64,000 nucleotides of DNA from Strongylocentrotus droebachiensis (Eukaryota; Echinodermata; Echinoidea; Camarodonta; Strongylocentrotidae). The stretch spans positions 1 through 64,000 of the forward strand of contig JAVYIG010006538.1 of NCBI GenBank assembly GCA_035222895.1, written 5' to 3'. A program made the position numbers and the translations under genes. The notes beneath the pieces were generated by a model. That model saw only the letters and a list, made by a program, of their open reading frames with translations. It was not told the DNA's origin and did not search any database. Below, one piece after another: positions 48,301 to 60,300 of this stretch (its first letter is position 1; each line of letters begins with the position of its first letter).

Positions 48301-51300
48301 CAGCTAGAGTTTGCCAAATAAGGGGCTATTTAAATATCCTGATTGCAATTAACCAGTTAATTTGCAATTATTTGCATCTTCATCAGCCTGCAGTAGCAAT
48401 TAGAGGGATATTTGGTCAAGAAATATCCCGAGAAATCTTGGTCTTGTTTCCAAAATATCCCGCTATTTGGGAAATGACAGGCTAATTTGCGCCATCCGAG
48501 CTAGCTTGTGATGAGCGTATCGCCGTGACCGTATCGTTCTGGTGAAGACCCTTTTTCAAGCTTCGGGATAATATCCCAAGTCTGAAAATAGCGGGTCATT
48601 TGGCAAACTCAGGCTGATGATGACGGGCCTTCTATAGTATCCTAATCACATGGATACCAGGTTCAACCACATTGCGCAGGGCTGGTTGTACCATAAAGTG
48701 ATCATTGAAATGAAAATCATTAATTGTCTGTTGTGAGCCATAAGGGCATTGATTTATGATTATTTCTGCCTGATCAGAGTCATGATAGTTTCATTTTTTG
48801 CTCATGGACTTGTGTGAGAAATCTGTATGTCTTTGCTCTGCAGCACATAATTAGCAAGCTAATCGCTTGCTCTGTCGGCTAATGTGTCATGTTTATGGTA
48901 TTACCTTGGTAACCCTTGTCAAAGTCTCCCTGGCCTTCATCCATATTAACGAAGAGTGGTTAATAGCAGTCGGCTGGGTGTTTGAACAAACCAATGTGTA
49001 TTGATCAGGGAACTTTATGACTATAATTACTGGAATAAATTACCTTTTTCCTCGTAAATTGCATATAGTGTACTGCAATTTTCACTGGAAATATTCGATT
49101 ATAAAAGAGATGAACTTGCATGAATTGGATTTATAACTTTTTATTAGAAGTGTACTTCATTCAAAAATATTTCTGAAAAAATGTCTTTTTTTGTCAGTAA
49201 TAATGGAAACTGAAAGATTTAGTTGACAATGACTCTCTTTGAAACTTACTTGTTTACTCATTTAATTTTGATCTTCTAATGGGAAGTTATAGATAAAGAA
49301 TTCCATTGTAATTGATTTACATGTTTAGGGGAACAAACTCCAATCGTTTACTGCAATACATACAGTAAATATGCGTACATATACACCCAGCGGTACTGTG
49401 TTGAACTTCGGTCAAGCTTTACAGCTGAACAACTTTATTCAGCAACTAACTTGATGTTCTATACTTCAATATGCATTTTGGGGAAAATCAATACATTGTT
49501 TCACATATCCCTATATTCAAACAGATAATAAAAACAGTTGTGTTGGATTGTTAGAAATTATTTCATGATTGTGAGAGTAAACTTATAACAAGTGAGCTAC
49601 TTGTACTATAAAGTGTTGTTTTTACTTTCTAGGAACGTAATTTTGTACCATTCTTTATACAATACAATGTATTATACATGAACATGTAGTTTCCAGTTTA
49701 TTCATCATGCTATTATGTTCTTATCATTTTAATTCTTCTGTACTCACTTCTTGATTTTTGTTTCTATTTCCATAGCACTTAGAGACTTCATTGTAATTTG
49801 CGCTCTATAAAAATTGAGTATTATTATTATTATTATTATAGCATTATAATTAAATTTGTGATACAATGTTACGAGATATTTGAAATGTAATTGTTTTTAC
49901 TACCAAGGTCCCATGATGGTTTTACAGAAGATGAAGAAGGCGTTCTTCATGGCGTACCAGGCAGTAACTACGCATCACAACAGAACGTCTTTGATAACCT
50001 GGGGCAAGGTGTCTTAGACAATGCTTTCAAAGGTAAGGGATTAATTTCATTAATAAAATCAACTGTGATATTTGGATATTATTTTGAACAAAAAGTATAG
50101 AGTGTGAGACATATATGAGACAATGTACAGTGTTTTCAGATATTTAGTTCAAAGTTTTTGATTTATACACAAAAACATTTTCTCTCAGGAAGTACTATGA
50201 TTCCCTTTTGCTGTTTTCTATATATTCATAATTGTTTTGTTTGTTATTGTGAAAATAAAATTGTTACTTGTACATTTTTTCTTCTCCCAATTATTAGTCA
50301 CTGCTTTTTAAATTTTAATTGTGACCAGACTTTCAAATGAATGAATTACAGTGAATTCATTAATGCTCATCATAGACATGTAAGATTTGTTGTCACGGTG
50401 ATACATGTATTTAAGAAGAAGTTTTGTATCAAAAGATAATCTTCTTATAATTTGCTTGTCACCTTTTCATTTCAGGTTTCAACTGTTCACTATTTGCCTA
50501 TGGGCAGACTGGGTCTGGCAAGTCATATAGTATGGTTGGATATGGAAAAAACAAGTGAGTTTTTAACGTCCATTATCACACTGCTTTCTTGTGGTTTAAG
50601 TTTTGTATATCATAATTGTAAAATCCCACAAATTTTTCTCCTTTTATAGCTATTTTAAGCTGACAATTATGACACCAGTTGTGTGTTAATATTACTGAGG
50701 ACAACAGTCAGAGTTTGACCAAATGTACACGGGTCAGAGTCTTTGACACCCCATAGCTTCATGCTTGCTGAAAGTGGCCTGCTTCTGATATTATTAAAAG
50801 ATATTTAGTTCTAATTCATTTTGTTATTTAAAAAAAAACAGCTAGTATGCTATAGTTTTGACATAACTATAGTATGAAGTCAGTTTAAATTTGCAGTCTT
50901 TTCTATTTTGAGAACATAACAAATCTTTTCTATATTTAATTCTATTAGTAATATAATTATCACCCTACATGATATTGATTTGTAGGTGATGCATATAAAT
51001 GTGAAATCAGAATATGTTCATAATAAAAACAAAGATTAAAGAAACTTAATGGAACTTTGGAATAACTGGATGCAGTTCCATAACATTATTGTATTGCTTG
51101 GATTTCGAGCTTAAACAGTGTTTAATTTTCTGTTACCGGTATGTTTTATTATTGCAGAGGTATTGTACCTATCACATGTGATGCCCTCTTCAAAACCATA
51201 GAAGCTTCTTCTACAGAAACAGTGAGTATGGTTCTCTAAACCAGTTACTATTCAGAGGTGTCCATAGAGGGAGGTGTGCTTGGGGCGTGTTACACCCTTT

Positions 51301-54300
51301 CCCCCTTTATATATTTTCTGTCAGCAAATTTTTATTTGGTACAGGCTGCCTAGTGCCTGCAAATCCCCCAAAATTTATAACCCTTTTTTTTGTGTGTGTA
51401 TTCACTGGCTTGGAGAAAACAAATCTGCTAACTTGTTGGCATTTGTACTTTTGTGTGATGTCTTCCATTGAAAATGGTGTAGCAATATCTGGTTGCTATT
51501 TTTTTTAACCTCTTGTAACATTCTGAAAAGTGGACCTCTATGGAATTTTAAGAGAAATAATTTGATTAAATGAAAATTTGGTAATCTGCCTTGACTTTAC
51601 GCTCACATCATGCAGTTGTTTTATTAGATCAGCATTACATTATATTACCTGCTATATTTATTTTCCATTTTGGCAATGTACTGCCTCATATGAGAATGAT
51701 GCCTTGGATTTAGATGTATATTTCATCTTTGAAGAAGGCATGTGTAATATTGCTCTCAGTTTGGGAAGCTATGGATAAAAGAAAGCAGTAAATTGTATAT
51801 ATGTACACTGCATGTCACTTCAGAATTACATAATAGTAATAATAATATTCCGCTTATATAGCGCTTAATACAATGTCTCTAAGCGCTTTACAGATATACT
51901 GTTACCCCGGTCATTGGATTAAGGCGTTATTTGAGCGTTACTTGAGCTTTAAAACAATATGACAATATTAAACCTGTATCTATTTTACCCCCTCCCCAGA
52001 AATTTGAAGTCACATTTTCCATGTTGGAGATCTACAACGAGCAGGTGCGTGACTTGCTCCAGAAGACAAACCCCAAGGGTGGTCTACCTGTCCGGCAGAA
52101 CCCCAAGGAAGGCATCTTCTACGTCCAGAATCTCAAGAAGGCTGCCGTAGGGAGCTATAAAGAGATCGAGAGGAAGGTCGACGAAGGTAAAGTAAAGATG
52201 ACTGATGATTTCTTCTGTACAGAGCGCCAGAAGGGCATTAATGTACACACTCTTGCATTAATTGTGCTAAGATATAGTTTAGTTCTGGTCATGCAATTGC
52301 ATCTTGACAGAAACTGTCTGGTACTTATTGAAAAAGGTTTTTTACACAATATACTGTGGGATTTTGTAATCATCAAAATGATGAGAAATTTACTGCATTG
52401 CCTTGTTGGGTTGGGTCCAAATACTTAAGCTTGTTTTGGGCAAAATTGTTAATATAAGGGCATTTGAAGGACTATCAAGGATACTTTTCTCGATGATATT
52501 CCTCCACACTTCCATTACAAGAATTAAAAAGCTCACAATTTTTTTTATTTTTACCTTTCCCAGAACTCCACTTTTACTTTAAAGCCCTTCTGGCCCTGAA
52601 GTGTTTAGCCTTGAGCCTGGAATATATTCTAGTCCAATGTACAATAGCTCCCCAAGGATGCCATGTAGTAATTCCAGGGGATAGCAGAGGGAAATTCCCT
52701 TTTTCAATCCATTATCTGCGGACCGATCCATCATCAGCAAATTGCTCATCGTGCCAATGTCTAGCTGGTTTTTATTGAAGATTGGTGGGAATAATGGAAT
52801 AGAAACGGTGTGACTCTTTGTGATGTAATCTCTTTATGTGGCACTAGTCCTAAGTTTTGAGATTTTCACCGTATATATCCCTGTATGCCCTATAAGTTAA
52901 TATTAAAACTTGAATGATGAATGCCATTCAAACTAATTCTGCAATAACGACATAAAATCATACCCTGTTAATAATATTTCTAGTATATTAAAGTCAAAGC
53001 ATCTAGCTCTATCGATAAAAGCTAATGGATATCATAGTTGCATGAACATTCTAATTTGAAGTAGGGCTCATATTGTCTGCTGTGAGCCAGAAGGGCATTA
53101 CATCTTACTTTTTTTGCACAGATTTAACGCCCTTCTGGCTCGTGGTTCGCGAGTGCTTCTGCTGAGAGCCAGAAAGTCATTACCGTAATTAACGTTGTAT
53201 AAACCGCCCTCGTGTATTAACCGCTTTTTTTCGCCCTTTAAAAAAAAAAAAAAGCCAGGTCTGTGTTAAAAAAAAACACGCGGGAAGGCCTTTCATTTAA
53301 CTGCGAGGTGCAGCTGAATGTGTAAGACCATTAATGTAAATTAAAAAACAGTAGAGGACCTAGGATAGAACCTTGTGGTACACCGTGTGTAGGAATTATT
53401 ATTATAAACTACATATTAAGATCTATCAGAAAGATTACTTTCAAACCAAGATGACAGACAAATTTGAGTGTTGTTCTAGTTTCCTAGTGGTGAGTCAACA
53501 CACCGATTACTGAGCTGGGAGACATTGCCAGGCATAGCGCCAGGTGGAGGGGTGAATTTTTTTCGGCGGCAAATAGGTGCGGTTTATACACCCCTAATTA
53601 CGGTAACTCATAATTTTTTGCACAGAGTCAGTTCATGTCCTTCTCGCTCTCAAGAGACAAATACTTTTGGTTGGAAGGATTCATTGAGTCAGTGATCATG
53701 CATTAGATTAGCAACAGACAAATATCATTAATCATTTACCCGTCTCCTCTCATATCATTTTCACTAGCCTGTCAAATGTTGCGTCTCTATTTACACCACT
53801 TAATATACCCTGCTTGAATGTTGTGGGTGCAGTCTGCTAATGACTTCACGCTGTCGGTATGACTACAATGGAATGCTGGACTTCATTAATTCATGCCAAT
53901 TAGACTTTGGTTTTGTTTGATAGCTGCCATGGAGATATTAGAATCATTAAATGAGTTTTTATGTAGTACGTTGTATGGAAAGCAATCTGCAATCTTGTAG
54001 TCAAGGGCTTTGTGTTATATAAAAAGGGATGATGAAAAAAGATAGAAAAAAAGAGCTGACAGAAATTGCCATTTGAACATATTTATTGAATTTTTATTTG
54101 GGATGCATGGGGGATTGATTTTTTTGACGGAATTTTTTGATGAATGTTAATAAATTAAAATCTCAGGATTTAATGGTAACATACTGATAGTACTATTACC
54201 CATAGCTTATTGTGTATGAATTTAATAAAAATGAATAAAAATTAGAAATGTCAAAATATGATGCCAAGCATTGAAGCACAGCGCAAATAGGGTCCTATTT

Positions 54301-57300
54301 AGATTTAAAAATGAACTAAAACCAAAGTCTGACATATGAACTTTTTACTTTGATGTTTAATTAAAGTACAGTCGAACCTGCTTTAGTGACCACCTGTCTA
54401 CAAGAACCACAATTTTTGTTTCCCTTGAAAAGGGTTTCTCATTGAAACATGTACTAAAGGAACCTGTCCAAAAAGACCACCTGTCTACAAAGACCAGCTT
54501 TGGGGTTTCCCTTGGGCAGTCTCTGTAGACAGGTTTGACTGTACTGCGTGCTTTATACCCCCGCTCCCCCCCCCCCATCCCCCCATCCCCATTGTGGGAG
54601 AAATTAACAGCATACTGAACAGATAGTATATATGCATGTATTTGAAATGAAAACATCATTTTATGTAACTGTTTCTTTAAAGTGCAGAGCTATAGGCATC
54701 GATTAGACTTATATGACTTTGAAAAATGTCCTAAAACTTACTTGAACTATGGTGCTCTTTACACCACATGAAGTCACAGCAGCTAGAGCAGAGAAACAGA
54801 GCAGTTTCTTTAAAGCCTGTCTGTACTAGTTTGGCCAGGGAGATTAGACCTCCCTGCAAGTTCACTGACAGGTGATTATCTCATTAAATCAGCTCTCAAT
54901 TAACATAAGAAAAAGGGTATCATGGGGGACCAACATGCACCGATTAGGCATTGTTTGCTATATAGAGGGCGCAAGTAGCTTTAAGAAGTGCACTGTGTGG
55001 GGCTTTAATATTATGTCTGTATTTATTTTTCTTGTTGGCTCACAGGTACAGCAAACAGGACGGTAGCAGCCACGCAGATGAATGCTACAAGCAGTAGAGC
55101 TCATACTGTTATCACCATCACATTCAATCAGATCAGTAAGAATGATCTCGGGCAGGAGACCAAGAAAACCAGTGTTATCAACCTCGTGGATTTGGCTGGT
55201 AAGTTAGAAGCTCAGTGTCTTCCATCACAACTGCAGAAAGTTTATAACTAAAGCTCTGTCTCACAAATATTTTAATGCTTGATACTGTTTATTTGAGAGT
55301 AAAATGACATGGGTTCATTACTTTCTTTTTTAAAGAACCACAGGATAAATACAATTTCTATTACCTTGATTTGTTAAAAACATGGTACACAACATGACAT
55401 AAGTCTTATTTTCTTAAGGGTGTAGGATTACAGGTTAAAATTAAAGTTTAGGTCTTCCCTCAATCCTCTGCCCAAGTTGTCATCAGTGAAAAAGCATTAA
55501 TTTAAATAAGAAAAGAACAAGGTAGGGAATATCTTTTTAGAAAATGAAATAATTATTTTAGTAAGAAAATACAATTATGTTTTGTTGCTCCATTTTTTCC
55601 ATCTATCATGATTTAATTTCTTTCATCATCTATACTTTAATTTGTTGTCATATCCCATAAATCTTCTTTGTGTGATGTCGAAATGTTGAAACAGATGTTA
55701 TGAATTCATGCCATTGTTTTCCATTTGAACTACAGGTAGTGAAAGGGCAGACTCCACAGGCGCTACAGGAGACAGGTTAAAAGAAGGTGCAAATATCAAC
55801 AAATCTCTATCAGCTCTTGGCAATGTTATCTCTGTAAGTCTAGTCATCATTCTATCTATTGTATGGGACTGGGTTATTGATGTACTCAGTCAAATCTATG
55901 AAAATGGGCCTTTCGCATAAAAAGATGATAGAAAGGCAACCCCCAAAATGAAATGTAACTTTACTTTCAACATAAAAGAATTCTCACTTGGGACTTGGTT
56001 TGATTTTTATGCTGCATTTTATTGAAACTTTTATACAGGAGACCCTGCTGATTCAATAAGATATGAAATTTAATCAATACAAATGTTTTTATAAAGGGAC
56101 CACATGTTGGGCTATAAAATTAAGATACTTCCCTTAGAGTTAAGGTAATTCTATGCAGTTTGATCTGTATTACATGAATTTATTAATTTATTCCTTTTAG
56201 AAAAATTACTTTTTTTTAAATACGACTATATATTGATGAATGTTTCTTTCAGATATCAGTATAAGTCGTCAATAGTGCATATCAAGAGATTTTCATTTTG
56301 GGATGAAATAAACTGATGAGAGTCGGGTTGTACAGAACACATTGCATGGTATTGCCCTTCATCACAATTATAAGTCATTTTGTTGGCGTTGGTTCATATC
56401 CCACCGCTGCCACCAGTTAAAGCCACACTGTCCTACTTGTAGCTACTTACTCCTTCTATATAGAAAACTTCCCCAATCGGTGCCTATTGGTCCCCCATGA
56501 TCCTCTTTTTCTTATGTTAATTGAGAGCTGAGTTAATGAGATAGCCACCTGTCAGTGACCTCGCTGTGTGGACTAATCCCTTCTGGCTGAACTAGTACAG
56601 CCGGCCTTAAAAGACAAGACAACAGCCTGAATAAACTTTCAACTTTCTATTTAAGACACAAATCAGAAACCGAGATAGAGCTGTCTCAAGTGACAGTTAG
56701 ACACAGTGGGATACCGCCGTACAAGAGTATACAAATGCAACCCAATTAGTTCATTACAATATGATCTATCCGCACCCGAGTTCAGGGCTGTATGCATCAT
56801 TTGAAGTCGATAGGCAGTGCTACGCACACACAATCTGAACACAGTGCCGTGCATCTGGAAGCTGGCTTTTTCATGAAAAAATACATGATAGTCTCAGTAA
56901 ATGAATCACACATGACCATGTTTAACCAATCATTCGATTAGGATATAAGAGTAAGTTGTATAATAATGATTCTTACATAAGCTAATAAGCAGATATCATA
57001 AGTTGGTGCTCAAACTTAATAATAATACATCATTATTTCACATCTTGTTGAATGATAAAAACCTAAATTCAAAAGAAAACATTGGGAGATGATATTATCT
57101 CCAATATATTGCATGAGCAGCTCTCAATGAGACTTCAGAGTGGTCAATATATAGGCTTAATAAATTTGAACCCTATTTCGTAAATTCTCTATTGAGTATG
57201 TGAGAGATGGGCATTATTTATTTGAGAAATTGAAAGAATCAATTTTAAAGAGGAGTATTAATTATCACGGCTGCTATTGTTCACCTGTTACAGGCTTTGG

Positions 57301-60300
57301 CTGATCTCTCGATGGGTAAGAAGAAGATAATGGTTCCGTATCGTGACTCCGTCCTTACCAAGCTACTTCAGAATGCTCTGGGTGGTAACAGGTAAGAAAT
57401 GAAGACTTCTGGGAGGTGTTTCACAAAGCCTTCTTTCGATGACAAATGACAAAAATCAATGACAAATCTGCTGATAACCAACCAGAAGCAAGTATTTCAG
57501 TAGCTTATAACAAAAACTGTCATCTGTCAGTGATGACAAGTTTTGTGAAACACCACCTGATCTTGATCATGTCTTTAAGTTAAAAAGAGGAAGTGTTCCT
57601 GGAAGGTCTTGATATTATGTTAACAAAGAAGAATAAAAATCACTGAACTTGATGATTAATATTACTAAACCTCAATTTCTCAATGTTTTGGAGAATCAGA
57701 GTCCTGGATAAGTCTTAATATTATACTTGGGGTACCATGTAAGAATCAATGACTTCTTCTACTTGTCATGAGTATCACTCTACCTTATTGTTTGTTTTGT
57801 AAGGAGAGGAGAGAGTAGGTCGAGATATAATGCTCGTCAAGATCAGAAATGTGAAAGAAAACTAGGATCTTGGTCTGCTGTTATATTAGTCTGTTTCTCA
57901 AAGCTTTTTTTTTTTTATTTGAGGGGGGGGGGATATATTGAAAAGAAATAAAGACTCATGTTATTGACCTTTTATTTTACTTTACCTCAATATAGGCATT
58001 CCTTTCGGTTTAAAGAAGGAAAGAATCTGTTTTTCAAATTTGGTTGTAAGAAATAACCTCTTGAAATTAGAGTGATGGTTTTGTATCACAACCTCATCAA
58101 TCCTATTTCTTTCCATCCAGTAAAACCATTATGATTGCTGCCCTGTCCCCTGCTGATATCAACTTTGACGAGACCATAGGAACCCTGAGGTACGCCGACC
58201 GTGCCAAGAAGATCAAGAACAAGGCCGTGGTGAATGAGAACCCGGTGGAGAAGCTCATTCGAGAGCTGAGGGAGGAGAATGAGAAGCTGAAGAAATCTCT
58301 TGGAGGAGGAGTGATGTCGATGGAGGGGTCAGCTGGGATGAGCCCAGAAGGTAAACTTTCGTTATTGTTAGGTTTTTAGACTTTCAGATCGTCTTTTCAG
58401 ATTTTTAATGAATTCCTCTTCAATGAAAATCCTTAGTTTATCTCCCAACCCCTAACTTTAATTGTAGTTTGCTTCATTTGCCATGCTCTTCACATTTATT
58501 TCTTCCTCTACATTAACGGTAAATCTTTTTTTTTTAAGGAAGAGGTAAAGACCTTGGCACATACCGGTATGTGAATATATTTTAATTCATCCCAAAACCT
58601 GGTTTAAATGATCTTCAACAAGATAAAAAAGAAATTGTTAATTTTACTTGAATAATGGACAATGTGTTATTGATTAAAAATGCATAAGTAGTAAATAATT
58701 GTAAATATGACTTGAATATATTTGGATAGAAAAAGAAGAAGATTAGAGCATACAGTTTTTGAATACGTTTAGTTGATTCATTTATAAAGTTGTTTGTAGT
58801 AATATGCAGGTATATATTTCTTCATTATACTGAGATTTAGGCATTGTAGGCTGTCACCGTATATAAATCCTATATATAGATCCAAGAATTGGACATATCC
58901 TTGTATCAAATGTTTGAATCTTGTATTCTATTCTTGATATGTTTTCAGAAATTGAAGCAATGAAGAAGCAGATGGAGGAGGAGATCAGAGCACAGCTCAT
59001 GGCTAACCAGGAAGCAATGTCAGATATGGATTGGGATTCAAGGGTAAGAGAAATGATGCGGTTGCTATGGTAACATCATATCAGGTGTAATGATGATGGT
59101 TATGATCTAATTGACTCAGATTGAATACACTTGGTTTAGTATTACCATGAGATTAGAGTGTGATATGCAAAGGAAAGTTATTGGGGAGTAGATCTAGCAC
59201 ATAAATGTCTTTATGAGGATAAACAAATAAATTGTAAAGCATTTATTAGCTTTATGTCTCTTTCTTTGCTTAATAAGCAAAATCAGTACAATTTTCATGT
59301 GGCTTGAGATGATTAATTCAGGATAAAGGAATGTGATAACACTGGTCTTGCTTGTATGCTACCAAAATATAATATGAACAGGACCAACAGTTTTGATTGA
59401 ATCAAATCATTTTAGTAAGTGTCCCAATTAATTGCAAAATTGAAATCAACTATTTTTAAAGTTAGGAGCTACAATTGGTTTTAAGTACAAGTTGAGTTGT
59501 GTTTAGTATGGAGCAGTCTCATTTCTTCAGAAGACATGTTCCAGAGCAATTTCAGTTGAAAAAGTTAAAACATTTTGGAATAAACTACATGTATTATTAT
59601 ACATTGTACATTATACATTATACATTGACTTTGATTTATTCCAATAGTTACAACAAACAAGAACAGAGCATGCAGCTGATGACGGGGAGCGTGCGATGCA
59701 GGAACAACGTAAGAACAAAGAATCCCACTTTGCCAACCTCAATGAGGACAATGTTCTGAGTGGTGTCATCTTGCATTTCTTGGGTGCCAGCGAGACGACC
59801 ATCGGTAGGAAAGATGCTAGCCCTGCACCAACCATCCCACTCAGTGGTCTCAGGTGAGGAAGCTAGACCTCTAGAAAATTATCACCATGTTATTTTTGTA
59901 TCAGTATCCCTTAAAGGGATCAGGTAAAAAAGTCCTGGATTTAGCTCATGCTGCAATCATAATTATAAAACTTTAGTTCAGTCAAGGCCTGTCTGATCAT
60001 CAAGATATTTATGATTGGAAATCAAAATTTCTTTTTTCGTTTTCCTAACGTTTTTTTATAACACTACAGTCTATTGGAGAAAATGAGTATGGTGAAACCG
60101 GTCACTCAAAGATTTGATAGGCACTTCATGATCATTTTGAAGTGCAATTTTTTTAGGGCTTCAAAATTACACCATATCACAGACACTGATAACACTTAAT
60201 TTCATATCTCAGATCTCAGACTTAACATTGTTGCCTTTAAAAAGGATGGGGGAAACAGTCTTTCTTCTATAAAAGAAAACATATTTCTTAAGAAAACATG

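Larger units (their letters stand above)
42308..49907 (+). other. Largest kinesin intron
   Basis: 7.6 kb containing TTAA MITE family 2 copy 1, a hairpin near 43200, a decanucleotide repeat, a GA tract and a TIR element at 48286. A 152-codon frame at 45266 has no family resemblance and no splice-compatible context; I regard it as chance. Confidence 0.55.
52187..55045 (+). other. Kinesin intron 9, packed with small repeats
   Basis: Contains hairpins built on gccagaagggc, a nested TIR element, a Tc1/mariner-like MITE and TTAA MITE family 2 copy 2. No gene. Confidence 0.6.

Noticed and set aside
52187-52428. Extension of kinesin exon 9 frame
   Set aside because: Lies past a gtaaag donor; phase and homology require splicing to 55046.
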